A DNA stretch of 64,000 nt from the NCBI GenBank assembly GCA_947471745.1, contig CANJKZ010000080.1:2755001-2819000 (forward strand), in the 5' to 3' direction. Positions 53,050-63,955 of the stretch are shown here, piece after piece. The stretch's first letter is position 1, and the number at the start of each line of letters is the position of its first letter. The notes under the pieces are model-generated. The model made no database searches and had not been told where the DNA came from. It saw nothing but the letters and a program-made list of their open reading frames with translations. This DNA comes from Closterium sp. Naga37s-1. Lineage: Eukaryota; Streptophyta; Zygnematophyceae; Desmidiales; Closteriaceae. The position numbers and the translations under genes were made by a program.

Positions 53050-54330
53050 ATGGCTGAACACATCGACGTCACCACTCTCACGCATGACCGTTTGAACGAA
53101 CTGCTGCGGCAACTTCACGAAAACTCTGAAGAAATTGCAGTGTTGACGGCAGAACGCACGTCCCTGCTGAATGACGTCGCACGAGCACAGCAAGCACAAT
53201 TGCAAGCACCTGGCACTCCGGGACAACCTGCACCACAGACATCGCAACATGGAAGTGTGAGGCAACCCGCGAGCGCGGCTAGTGATGGCGTCGTCCGCAA
53301 CTACGGAGACGACGACCACGGCACGACACACCCCGAAGCGACGAATACGGCCAGGAGTCAACCCCGCGTCACGATTTCTATGCCGGCCAGCGAATCAAAA
53401 CTACCATCGCCAATGCCGCTGAAGCCGCAACGTCCGCCATGCTTTGACCCGACTAAACGGGGTGGTCCTACCATTCAGGCGTGGTTGTTCACGTTGAACG
53501 TCTTTTTCGACACCAACTACCTCTCAGAGGATACGGCGAAAATCTGCTACATCGTGTCGCTGCTGCGAGGACCCGCCATGGACTTGTGGCGCGTCATCGT
53601 CACGAAGCCAACGGACTACGCGACTCTACCAACACCGGAAGGACAAACCGGACCCTGGGCGCTAACGTATTTCGTGGAGGTGCCCCAATATCGCACGTGG
53701 GACGCATGGTGCGCAGGTTTGCGTGCCCGATTTGAGCTAATTGCGGCTTCGATCGCGGGGAGTCAGAAGCTCCGCACTTGGCGCCAACTCGGTTCCGTCC
53801 AAGATTACACCAGCGGGTTTCTGGCGTTGTGTGAGCAGGTGGGCTACATGCACGAATTGTCAGAATGTGATATTTGTCTAGCCTGCAGTGGGGTACTCTA
53901 TAGCGAGTATAGCCCAACTTAGGGTTTCCTATATGTACTCAACTACCTGCTAGTGCAAACCTCTCTTCTCTGTTTCATTCTTGATTCCTACTTTCTGACA
54001 CGAATCTGAGTGCATCGACTGCTACATCGGCGCCCCGAAGCTCGACATCGTTCAGGAAATCCAGCTCTGCGGCGTCACCGACTTTCAGGAGATTTTTGCT
54101 ATGGCGGAGAAACTCGATTTCTTCCGCCAACCAAGACCGGGGTCCTACGGAAGCAGCAGCAACTGGGGACATCGAACTTGTGGGAAGAACGATGGCGCTA
54201 CGATACGTGCCGTTGCCGCGAATGCCGCTGCCGCACCTTCAAGGGGCGCTGCATCGCGTGCAATCGGTCGGGACACCGCAAAAGCGAATGCCCAGAGAAC
54301 GTTAGGGGAAAGGGGGAAGCTGAGTAGCAG
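53050..54330 (+). pseudogene. gag: Gypsy 3 Gag split by a solo LTR
   Basis: ATG 53050 (MAEHIDVTTLTHDRLNELL). The N-terminal 45 residues look coiled-coil (RLNELLRQLHENSEEIAVL). The middle domain contains PCFDPTKRGG..AWLFTLNVFFDTNYLSED and RTWDAWCAGLRARFELI. Coding is cut at 53857 and resumes at 54001 after the duplicated CGAAT. The zinc knuckle CIACNRSGHRKSEC is at about 54249-54290. A frame change near 54240 separates it from the N-terminal frame. Confidence 0.8.
53858..54000 (+). repeat. Solo LTR, 143 bp, in gypsy 3 gag
   Basis: TGTCAGAATGTGATATTTG to CTTTCTGACA with CGAAT on both sides (53853-53857 and 54001-54005). Related to the LTRs at 6193 and 63545. The uninterrupted gag of gypsy 2 has a single CGAAT at this spot. 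Confidence 0.93.
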
Positions 54331-54392
54331 AAACAGACAAAGCAGCAGGAAACGTTGGGAGTCAGTAGCAGACGGGCCCTCTATTGACAGGT

Positions 54393-55324
54393 CGCTCGGT
54401 GGGGTGCTTACCAGGGGCGGGCCGGGGTGCAGCGAGGCGGCAGAGCAGGGCCGCGACTCGGCTGCAGTGACGGCAGCAGCTGCAGCACCTTCTTCGGCGG
54501 CGGCAGCTGGGGCAGGTCCGACGGTGGCAGCCGCTGCAGGCTCGGCGGCGGCAGCTGCGGCAGGTCCGGCGGCGGCAGCTGCTGCAGGTTCCGCGACGGC
54601 AGCTGCTGCAGGTTCGGCGGCGGCAGCTGCTGCAGGGTCGGCGGCGGCAGCGGCGGCAGGTCCGGCGGCGGCAGGTGCGGCAGGTCCGGGGGCGGCGGCT
54701 GCTACAGGTTGGGCGGCGGCTGCTGCAGGGGTCGCCTCGGCGAAAGGAGGGGCAGGGCCGCAACAGAGGGGGCGGCATAGCCTCGGGGACCCGCACCAGC
54801 GGGTGTGCAGGCCGCGCGGGGCCGTCACTGCAGTGGCCGCGGCTAACAGCAGCGGCGGCAGCGGAAGTGACGGCAGCTACTGCTGGGCGGCGGCGACGGG
54901 GCGGCAGGGCGGCTACGACGGGCCGCGAGGAGCCGCGGAGGGGGCCGCGAAGTGGCCACGAAGGACCTGGAGGGGGCCCCGAAGGGCCGCGAAGAGGGCC
55001 GCGAGGGACCTGGAGGAGGCCGCGAAGGGCCGCGAAGGGGGGGGGGGGGGGGGGGGGGGGGGCGCGAAGGGCCGTGAGACGGGGCCGCGAGGGGGCCGCT
55101 AAGGAGGGCCGCGAGGGGCCACGAAGGGGGGCCGCGAGAGGGCCGCTAAGGGGGCCGCGAGGGGGCCGCTAATGGGGGCCGCGAGGGGCCACGAAGGGGC
55201 CGCTAAGAGGGGCCGCGAAGGTAGGGCAGGGCGCAAAGCGCGATTCGGGCAGGCTAAAAAAAAAATTCGGTGGGCCCTTGAAAAAAAAAAATCGTTCCCA
55301 CTAGGGAACCCGCTCAGAATACCA
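54393..55324 (-). mobile_element. Minus-strand copia fragment (copia E): primer site and leader
   Basis: Read on the minus strand: primer-site variant TGGTATTCTGAGC next to the LTR (55313-55324 region), GGTTCCCTAGTGGGAACG, GGGCCCACCG, then the reiterated CGGCCCC leader as in copia C. It is cut at about 54393 by gypsy 3 sequence. A G run of about 25 lies at 55037-55062. No protein domain remains; the Ala/Gly ORFs are shadows. Confidence 0.75.
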
Positions 55325-55360
55325 TGTGACAAGAATAGCGAGGAATGATTGACTAGTGGG

Positions 55361-55490
55361 TGTCAAACTCATATGCTATAGTCTATCTAGGCTGTAGTGG
55401 GGTAGACACTATAGGGTACAACACTTCTAGGTTTCCTTCTTGTACCCCCCTTGTTCCCTAGTCAAACCATTCCTTGTTCTTATTTTCACA
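55361..55490 (+). repeat. 5' LTR of copia B
   Basis: TGTCAAACTCATATGC to TTATTTTCACA; partner 62291-62420. The one difference is TTTCCTTCTTG versus TTTCCTACTTG. Confidence 0.95.
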
Positions 55491-55504
55491 TGGTATTAGA
55501 GCAG
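55491..55504 (+). other. Primer binding site of copia B
   Basis: TGGTATTAGAGCAG directly follows the LTR; one mismatch to the tRNA-iMet complement TGGTATCAGAGC. Confidence 0.85.
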
Positions 55505-56749
55505 AATCGTTCCTAGGGCCCACCGAACGTTCCGCCCTGCCCTAACTGAAATATACTTTTTTTAGCTGCCCCTGCAGCCGCGCTGCCCTTGCAGCCCGCG
55601 TGCTCCCCCTGCGACCATGCTGCCCCTGCAGCTGTGCCTGCCCGTGCAGCCGTGCCTGCCCCTGCAGCCCGTGGGCGCTGCCTCTGCATCAGTGCCTGCC
55701 CCTGCAGCTCGTGGGTGCTGCCCCTGCAGCCAGCGCGCTGCCCTGCCGAGCCGCGTGTCGCCCGTGGGCGCTGCCTCTGCCCTGCCGAGCTGCGTGTCAC
55801 CCGTGGGCACTGCCTTTGCCCTGCCGAGCCGCGTGACGCCCGTGGGCGCTGCCTCTGCGACCCTCGTGTCGCCCCCCGCTGCCCCGTCGCGCTGCCCTGG
55901 TAAGCCGCGCGCGACCCCCCGCTGCCACGTCGCGTCGCCCTGGGGAGCCGCGCTCGGCCTCCCGCTGCCCCGTCGCGACGCCCTGGGGAGCCGCGCTCGG
56001 CCCCCGCTGCCCCGTCGCGACGCCCTGGGGAGCCGCGCTCGGCCCCCGCTGCCCCGTCGCGACGCCCTGGGGAGCCGCGCTCGGCCCCCGCTGCTCCGTC
56101 GCGACGCCCTGGGGAGCCGCGCGCGACCCCCCGCTGCCCCGTCGCGACGCCCTGGGGAGCCGCGCGCGGCCCCCTGCTGCTCCGTCGCGGCGCCCTGGGG
56201 AGCCGCGCTCCGTCCCCCTCGCTGCAGCCCGCGAACCGCCTCTGCAGCGTCGAGTGCGACCTGCCAAACCCTAAAATAAATAATTAATTAAAAAAAAAAA
56301 AAAAAAAAAAAAAAGAGGAGCCCTAGGTGCTGCTGCCCTAGGTGCTACTGCTGCTACTGCTGCTACTGGCGGCCGCCCCTGCCCCGCCCTGCAGCAGCTG
56401 ACGTCGCGGCCCTGCCCCGCCCTGCAGCAGCTGCCGTTGGGGCCCCTGCCCCGCCCTGCAGCAGCTGACGTCGCGGCCCTGCCCCGCCCTGCAGCAGCTG
56501 CCGTCGCGGCCCGGCCCCGCACTGCAGCAGCTGTCGCGGAGCTCCCTGTCGCGGTCGCGGCCCCGCCCTTCAGCAGTTGCCGCGGAGCCCTCGCCCTGCA
56601 GAGGTAGCGGCCTCGCCGTTGCCGCCGTCGTACGCCTGCCCTTCTCGCCACTGGTGAGCACTACCCTGCCCGTACTGCTGTTACTACTGCTCCTGCTGCT
56701 ACTGTTTTTTTTTTTTTTCTACAGCTACTGCTGCTCCTAGCGTGGCCAG
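55505..56749 (+). repeat. Reiterated C-rich leader of copia B
   Basis: Contains tandem GCCCCGTCGCGACGCCCTGGG units (55925-56200), an A run (56290-56314), CTGCAGCAGCTGCCGTCGCGG-type units (56380-56560) and a T run (56705-56719). Apparent ORFs are repeat shadows. The leader precedes the Gag start at 56750. Confidence 0.75.
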
Positions 56750-59700
56750 ATGCAGCTCCAGCGCCGTCCGCGTGAGTCCCTCACGCCCCAGCAGCTTCGT
56801 GAGTGGTACGCTAGCTGGGGTTGCAGGGGTGGCCGCGCTGCTACTACTGCTACTGCTGCTACTACTGCTACTACTGCTACTACTGCTACTGCTGCTACTG
56901 CGGCTACTACTGCTACTACTGCTACTGCTGCTCCTGGCGGTGGCCAGATGCAGCTCCAGCGACGTCCGCGTGAGTCCCTCACGCCCCAGCAGCTTCGTGA
57001 GTGGTACGCTAGTTGGGGTTGTCGGGGTGGCCGTAGTGGGAGTCGTCCTGGAGTGAGTAGTTCGGGAGCTTCTTGTAGTGGCCAGGTGCAGCTGCAGCGT
57101 CGTCCGCGCGCGGTCCTTTCGCCCCAGCAGCTTCGTGAGTGGTACGCTCAGCTTGGAGGGTCACGGCGTACTACTCGCTGCCCGTACGTCATTCGCACTG
57201 GTGCTCGGACTGGTCAGCCTTGCGGGACGGTTGGTCACACAGAGTCCCGCTGCTTCGCACGTCTGAGCGACGCCTGGCGTACTGAGTTTGGCGACACCGC
57301 TGAGCTCCCCGACTGGGTGGAGCTGCTTAGGCAGAGGGTAGATATCTATGCTCTTGACTCTGATGCTATCCTCACTGCCATGTATGCATTGCCTACTAGT
57401 GTTGAGGGTGCCTGTTACCTGTGTGTGCCGCCTGACCCCGGTATCCAGTCTGCTGCTCTAGGTGCTGGTGAGGCTGCTGCTCTAGGTGCTGGTGCGTCTC
57501 CTGCTCCAGGTGCCGGTGAGGCTGCTGCTCTAGGTGCTCGTGAGTCTACTCCTCCAGGTACTGGTGAGTCTGCTCTCTCTGGTGCTGCGCCTGCTGCGGT
57601 CTTCCACACCTTCACCCTTGACTCGGGAGCTTCTCGCTCCTTCTTCCGAGACCGCACCACACTCACGCCGCTTAGTCGGCCGGTTGCAGTCTCCCTGGCA
57701 GACCCCTCTGGGGGTCCTGTCCTTGCCCACTACTCCACTGTCCTACCGTGTCCGGCGGCCCATTCTGGCTCCCTGTCAGGTCTTTACCTCCCCTCGTTCT
57801 CTACGAACTTGGTGAGTGGTGCTGACCTACAGGATGGGGGGGTTGACCAGTTCACTCCTGCGAGTCAGCGAGTGACCCACTGCACGTGTGCTCGGACGGG
57901 CCGACACTTGGCCACGTTTACCCGTCAGCCGGGGTCGAGCCTGTACACACTCACTACCGAGTCTCCTTCGGTTCCTGCGTCTGGTCAGGTAGTTGCGTCG
58001 AGTCAGGTGTTTGCTGCAGCGTCCAGGTCTGGTCCTGAGTCTGCCCCCTGCTCGTGTCGTCTCCTGTCTCACCAGACTCTCCTCTGGCACCACCGCCTTG
58101 GTCACCCCTCCCTGCCTCGTCTCCGAGGCATGGCCTCCCGTGTCCTTGTCTCTGGTCTCCCCCGGTCCCTCCCTCCCCTTCCCCCGGGGCCTGCCCCTAC
58201 CTGCGTTCCCTGCGTCGAGGGGCGGCAGCGCGCCGCTCCTCACTCCTCCGATTTTCCTCCGACAGAGGCTCCTCTGCAGACTCTCCACATGGACGTGTGG
58301 GGCCCAGCCCGCGTCCGTGGACAGGGTCACGAGCGTTACTTCCTGCTGGTGGTTGACGACTACTCGCGTTACACCACAGTCTTCCCCTTGCGTCGCAAGG
58401 GTGAGGTCACTGAGGTGTTGATCGACTGGATCCGCGCTGCCCGTCTCCAGCTCAGAGAGAGTTTCGGCTCGGACTTTCCTGTTCTGCGTCTGCACTCCGA
58501 CAGAGGTGGAGAGTTTTCCTCCGACCTTCTGCGAGCCTTCTGTCGTGCGGAGGGCATCCGCCAGACGTTCACGCTTCCGGCCTCTCCACAGCAAAATGGG
58601 ATTGCTGAGCGCCGCATTGGCATGGTCATGGACGTCGCTCGTACGTCCATGATCCATGCGGCTGCTCCCCATTTTCTGTGGCCGTTCGCGGCTCAGTACG
58701 CGGCGCATCAGATCAACCTTCAGCCCCGGGTCTCGGTGCCGGAGACCTCCCCTATTCTGCGGTGGACGGGGAAGGTTGGCGATGCGTCTGCGTTCCGTGT
58801 CTGGGGATCTCGAGCTTTCGTCCGCGACTTGTCTGCGGACAAGCTGTCCTCCCGTGCTGTTCCCTGCGTCTTCCTTGGCTTCCCTCCTGACGCGCCTGGT
58901 TGGCAGTTTTACCACCCCACCTCGCGCCGTGTTCTGTCCTCCCAGGACGTCACGTTTGACGAGTCGGTGCCGTACTACCGTCTCTTCCCCTACCGCGCTG
59001 CCCCCCTCCCCCCCCCGCCGCTCTTCCTCGCGCCAGGTCCCCCTCCGGTAGACCCCCTTCCCCCTCAGGGTCCTGCCCCCTCAGGTGTGTCTCAGGTAGA
59101 CGCAGTCGAGCCTGTCGAGGTAGCTGTTGACTCTGGTGCTGCTCGGGGTGCTGTGCCTGCGGGTGCCGGGTCTGGGGGTGCTGAGCCTGAGAGTGCGGAG
59201 CCTGGGGGTGCTGGGACTGGGGGTGCTGAGTCTGGGGGTGCTGAGCCTGGGGTTGCTGAGTCTGGGGGTGCGGAGCCTGGGGGTGTGGAGCCTGGAGGTC
59301 CTTCGGGTGCTTCGCCTCGGCGGGAGCTGCTCTCTCCCCAGGAGCTGCGCGAGTGGTTTGCTTGGCGTTGGAGTCGTGCTGCTGGAGTTGGTGCTGTTGC
59401 TGGTGCTGGAGGTTCTACTGCTGCTGGGGGTGCTGGAGCCACGGGTCCCGGAGGAGCTCGTACTAGAGGAACTGGAGCTGCTGGGCCTGGTGGTTCTCCT
59501 GGTGCTGGAGCTGCTGGAGGAGCTGGAGCTGGTAGTGTTGCTGGTGTGGGTGCTGCTGGGGGTACAGGAGCCGGAGCTGCTGCGTCTTCTGGTGGTCCTC
59601 CTGGCGCTGTCGCTGCTGGAGGTTCTGGAGCTGGAGGTGCTGCTGGAGCTGGAGCTGGAGGGTCTGGAGCTGGAGGTGCTGCTGGAGCCGGTGCTCCTGG

Positions 59701-62086
59701 AGGTACTGGAGTTGGCGCTGCTGGTGCTGCTGGAGGTGCTACTGGAGCTGGTGGTGCTGCTGGAGTTGGAGCTGCAGCTGAGGGTGCTGGTGCTGTCCCT
59801 GCTGCTACTGGCGGTGCTGCGCGGCCTCGGCCGTACTTCGTTCCCCTCCTTTAGCAGGTTCTTGGCCTTCCGCCTTCTTCTGGTCCTTCTCCTACCTTCG
59901 AGTGTCCACAGCCCGTCCCGTCCGAGTCACAGTTACAGCTGACCGGTCCCCTGCTTGCCCCTTCTCCCTACGCTGGTCCTACTGGAGGTCTTGCTGAGCG
60001 TCGTGAGCCTGAGTCGCGTCCTGCGTCGCCTGTTCGTGCTGTTCGCACCGGTCGCCGTGTTCCGCGTCAGCGTCCTCCTGCGGTCCCAGGCACGCACCAG
60101 ATGGCACTGCGTCCTTCCACTGCTCCACAGCGTGTCCCTCTGCCGTCTCCTCCTGCGTCCTCTCTTCCTGCTCTTGCTGACCCGGAGTCTGACTCTCTGC
60201 GTGCTGCCAGTCCTACTGTCACGCGTCTCCTGGCCACGGTTGTCACTGACCCTTCTTTTGAGTCCACTGCTGCGTCTGCCTTAGTTGCTGAGCTTGTCGA
60301 CTTCGCTGCTCACTGTCGTCTAGACTACGCTGCTAGTCTTGTCGCTGAGTCTGAGTCTGTCTGTCCTCCGTCCGTCGGGGGTGAGTGTGCTCTTGGCACG
60401 GACGTCCTTGAGGACAGGCAGGAGGAGTTCCAGTGCTTTGCTGCTGCTTTACCTCATCTCGTGTCCATGCTGCTTGCCCCTGAGGGAGACCTGGATGCAC
60501 CAGACATCCCGACTCCGCGCTCTTATGCGGAGGCGGTAGAGGGTCCCTAATCCTCTCAGTGGCAGACAGCCATGGACGCAGAGATGGCTTCCTGGAAGTC
60601 CACAGGCACCTACGTTGACGAGGTTCCCCCGCCTGGGGCGAACATCGTCAGTGGCATGTGGATCTTCAGGGTGAAGCGGCCGCCGGGTTCTCCGCCTGTC
60701 TTCAAGGCGCGCTACGTGGCTCGAGGCTTCAGTCAGCGGCAGGGAGTTGACTACTTTCAGACCTTCTCTCCCACCCCGAAGATGACCACTCTTCGAGTGC
60801 TGCTGCACATAGCCGCTCAGCGGGACTACGAGCTTCACTCTCTTGACTTCAGCACTGCTTTCCTACAGGGCAGCCTGCACGAGGAGATCTGGCTGCGCCA
60901 TCCTCCTGGCTTCACTGGGTCGTTTCCTCCTGGTACCCAGTGGAGCCTCCGACTTCCAGTCTACGGTCTCCGCCAGGCTCCCCGCGAGTGGCACGACACA
61001 CTAAGGACTACTCTAGCGGCTCTTGGGTTTGCTCCTTCTACTGCTGACCCGTCGCTGTTTCTGCGCACCGACACCTCGCTGCCGCCGTTCTACATCCTCG
61101 TGTACGTCGACGACTTGGTCTTTGCAACTGCTGACACTGCTGGACTCGCCCACGTGAAGTCGGAGCTACAGAAGAGACACACGTGCACAGACCTGGGTGA
61201 ACTGCGCAGCTATCTTGGCTTGCAGATCACCCGGGACAGAGCACGCCGCACCATTACCCTAACTCAGTCACACATGGTGCAGCAGGTCCTTCAGCGCTTC
61301 AACTTCACGTACTCCTCGCCTCAGGCCACTCCTCTGTCTACACGCCACTCGCTCTCAGCTCTGCCTTCGGATGAGTCCGTAGAGCCGAGTGGCCTGTGCC
61401 CAGAGCTTGTTGGCTGCCTCATGTACCTGATGACCTGCATGCGTCCTGACCTAGCATACCCTCTTAGCATCTTGGCACGCTATGTTGCTCCTGGGAGACA
61501 CCGACCAGAGCACATGGCTGCAGCAAAGAGGGTGTTGCGCTACTTGTGCAGTACGTCGGGCATGGGGCTTGTGCTTGGAGGGCAGAGTCCAGTGGTCCTC
61601 ACTGGTCACGCAGACGCTTCTTGGGCTGACGACTTGGCCACGCAGCGGTCGTCACAGGGTTACACCTTCAGCCTTGGTTTCAGCTCTGTTTCGTGGCGGT
61701 CTACCCGCTCGTCTTCTGTTCTTGGCTCCAGCTGTGAGGCCGAGATCTACGCAGGGGCCATGGCTGCACAGGAGTTACGCTGGCTCACCTACCTGCTGAC
61801 CGACCTGGGAGAGCCGCCTCGTTCTCCTCCAGTTCTGTACGTAGACAACAAGGCCATGCTGGCCTTGTGTCGGGAGCACAGACTGGAGCACAGAACGAAG
61901 CACATTGCTCTTCGCTACTTCCTTGCTCGTGAGCTGCAGCAGCGTGGTCAGCTGCGCCTTGCTTACGTGGCCTCTCAGGCCAACACTGCTGATATCTTTA
62001 CCAAGGCACTCCAGCCTTGTGATCATCAGCGCTTTTGTACGATGCTAGGTCTTGTGCCTACTTGGCCTCACTTGCTCACTTCTTGA
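56750..62086 (+). pseudogene. Copia B Gag-Pol polyprotein with two nonsense codons
   Basis: One frame of 1779 codons including the final stop. Gag: three repeats of QLQRRPR.SLTPQQLREWYA (56750, 56948, 57085), then an unusual zinc-binding-like CPYVIRTGARTGQPCGTVGH. Protease DSGAS near 57620. Pre-integrase HHRLGHPSLPRL (58095), integrase core with DVWGP, LHSDRGGEF and QQNGIAERR (58290-58620). Gly/Ala linker 59130-59830. RT with VARGFSQRQGVDYF and YVDD (about 61106); RNase H with HADASWADD, EAEIYAG and DNKAML. Stops: TAG 59852-59854 (GAG in copia C) and TAA 60548-60550 (TAC in copia C). Otherwise the enzymes look complete, so inactivation is recent or some readthrough is tolerated. Confidence 0.93.
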
Positions 62087-62290
62087 CCTAGCTTGTACTG
62101 TGATCTATATATACCTGCACTTGCTTGTTTACCTTTATATATATGATCCTGCATGTGAACTGGCCTTGTGGCCTTGAACCTGTGCTCGGAATATGTGGTG
62201 ACGTTGTGATCCACCCTGAGCTTGCTTTGCTTTGCTTTGCTTGACTGGTCTTGTGACCCCTTGTTCTCCCCCACTTTGCCTTTGGGGGTG

Positions 62291-62420
62291 TGTCAAACTC
62301 ATATGCTATAGTCTATCTAGGCTGTAGTGGGGTAGACACTATAGGGTACAACACTTCTAGGTTTCCTACTTGTACCCCCCTTGTTCCCTAGTCAAACCAT
62401 TCCTTGTTCTTATTTTCACA
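62291..62420 (+). repeat. 3' LTR of copia B
   Basis: Partner of 55361-55490; followed by GTGGG. Confidence 0.95.
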
Positions 62421-62519
62421 GTGGGAAGGTTGGATACAAGTACAAACCCTAGAATGTGTTGTACCCCATATGTGCTACCCCACTATAGCCTACATAGGCT
62501 AAGTCATATAAATCTGACA

Positions 62520-63348
62520 AAAAGAAGGGTTTAATAATTGTTTTATCGCCATTTTGAAGAAATAAGCGTGTCAGAGAGCTTCTATATTTTTTTGTTTTGT
62601 TTTGGGGCCAGATATTACGAGATTGGTTTTGCGAGGGTCTTCCATTGGGCATTGACATTGTGGTGGAACCCTGATTACGCATATCCTTTTATACACGTCG
62701 TAGCAAGGCAGCAGAATGATTGAAATGGTGGCAAGGGTTTTGCGATAATATCGTCAATCGGTCTCTGTTTGGGTAATGACGCAGTTGTTGAACCCTGAGT
62801 AGGAGCATGGGATATTGGCTTGTCGTTTTATTCGTGTCGCAGCAAGCCAGCAATTTTCTCACTGAATGCCAGAACTGACGACTTCTCACCCAAATGCCTG
62901 AACCACGCGGACCCACGCGGACCATGCGGACCCATGTGGCCCTACGCGGACCTACGCGGACCCAGGCGGACCTACTGTGTGAAAATTCAATCAGAAAAAA
63001 CTGCTCTACCCCACCTCAAGCTCCTGCTACCCCATCCTACCCAACCCTACACACTCCCCACTCTTCCGCTCAACTCGGGGCATTTGTAATCTCAGCACAA
63101 ATCGATAAAGTCACAGGCACAGCAAAGCTTCGCACCAAGTACAAACGATACGAGGCCAAGCTTGTGACGTGGCCTACTTTCGCACTCCCACCCCACCTCC
63201 GCATCTCCTTCCTAGAATCACGCAGGGATTAGAAGGTGAATATTCTAATCTAGCTCCATACCAAACACTAGCAGTACGAGGCAAAGCGACTTAACTCGCC
63301 CTATTCTCCTTAACCCCCACGCACTCCCCCCCACATTTGCCACTCCCC
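62520..63348. other. No supportable gene; short tandem repeat
   Basis: AT-rich start, then (ACGCGGACCC)-like units at 62903-62975. The reading AQIDKVTGTAKLRTKYKRYEAK at 63085-63150 (shown in part elsewhere) looks protein-like but I recognise no family. Confidence 0.35.
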
Positions 63349-63403
63349 AGGGTACAGGCGGCAACACCAAGGTGATCGGCCTGACCAAGCTGCGCGCCAA
63401 GAG
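63349..63403 (+). pseudogene. Possible exon fragment of an unknown gene
   Basis: After CCCCAG the frame reads GTGGNTKVIGLTKLRAK with GC-rich third positions like the real exons in this window, then stops being coding-like at 63404. It could be an exon remnant cut by an insertion. No family recognised. Confidence 0.25.
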
Positions 63404-63544
63404 TTGTTATAACTGAAGGATCGTAGTGGACAGGATAAGCCTTGCTAGGTATGTAAGAGAACCATGAAGTCTCTGTAATGACCTTGTTGATGAGGTTTTG
63501 AAAGAACAAGATGATTATAAGATAGGAGTACAAGAATATAAATA

Positions 63545-63720
63545 TGTCAGAATGTTATTCTCTAGCCTGTAGTGGGGTGCTCTATAGCGAGTAGAACCCA
63601 TCTAGGGTTTGCTATATGTATCCTCATTGCTGCTAGTGAAACTCACCTTCTTCTCCTATTTCTCTTTCATATAACCTAAAACCTAGCTATGGCTTCTTAG
63701 CTTAAGCTCCTATCTTCACA
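63545..63720 (+). repeat. LTR-A type LTR at right edge
   Basis: 176 bp, TGTCAGAATGTTATTC to CTATCTTCACA; same family and length as the LARD LTRs at 6193 and 7660. Followed directly by a primer site. Confidence 0.85.
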
Positions 63721-63955
63721 TGGTATCAGAGCGGTCTCGGGTTCGAATCCCGGTGTATGCACATGTTGGCCATTGCCACTGTGCTCAATCCTGGGCCTCC
63801 CAGTGTGGGGGGGTGTCAGTAGAGCTACACTGTGAGATCCCCGATCGATCCTTGGGGGGGTTACAGGCGCGTTTGCCTGGGGGGTTATGGGCGCACTGAC
63901 CCGCTACTGAAACAAGCCCTTTTATCCCAATGGTCTAGTGGTTGGGATTCTGACA
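63721..63955 (+). mobile_element. Miniature internal region and LTR-B behind an LTR-A
   Basis: Primer site TGGTATCAGAGC (63721-63732), B-box GGTTCGAATCC (63740-63750), G7 tract (63807-63813), then a 142-bp LTR-B (63814-63955, TGTCAGTAGAGC to ATTCTGACA). The internal part matches the 49154-49500 element, but its 5' LTR is of the other type. Confidence 0.8.

Larger units (their letters stand above)
52791..54392 (+). mobile_element. Gypsy 3 fragment: LTR end, primer site, gag
   Basis: From CTTCGCTCATACTTTG (52793) the sequence matches the last part of the gypsy 2 LTR, ending CCCGTAACA near 52867. A primer-site-like TGGTTATTAGAGCC, a leader and Gag follow. It stops at GACAGGTC (about 54392), where copia E begins. 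A solo LTR interrupts gag at 53858-54000. Confidence 0.75.
55361..62420 (+). mobile_element. Nearly intact Ty1/copia element (copia B), 7.06 kb
   Basis: 130-bp LTRs at 55361-55490 and 62291-62420 differ at about one base; target duplication GTGGG; primer site TGGTATTAGAGCAG from 55491; polypurine tract TTTGGGGGTG (62281-62290). A C-rich leader (55505-56749) precedes one long Gag-Pol frame with only two stops. The insertion is recent, inside the LTR of minus-strand copia E. It is the reference copy for reading copia A, C, D and E. Confidence 0.95.
55325..62519 (-). repeat. LTR of copia E, interrupted by copia B
   Basis: Two pieces, 55325-55360 and 62426-62519, join into a 130-bp LTR. In minus orientation it starts TGTCAGATTTATATGAC and ends TATTCTTGTCACA. 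GTGGG at 55356-55360 is repeated at 62421-62425 as the copia B target duplication. Confidence 0.9.

Noticed and set aside
63721-63800. Apparent tRNA gene from the perfect B-box
   Set aside because: No 5' half here: the preceding DNA is an LTR-A end. Even in the 49154 element the acceptor stem does not pair.
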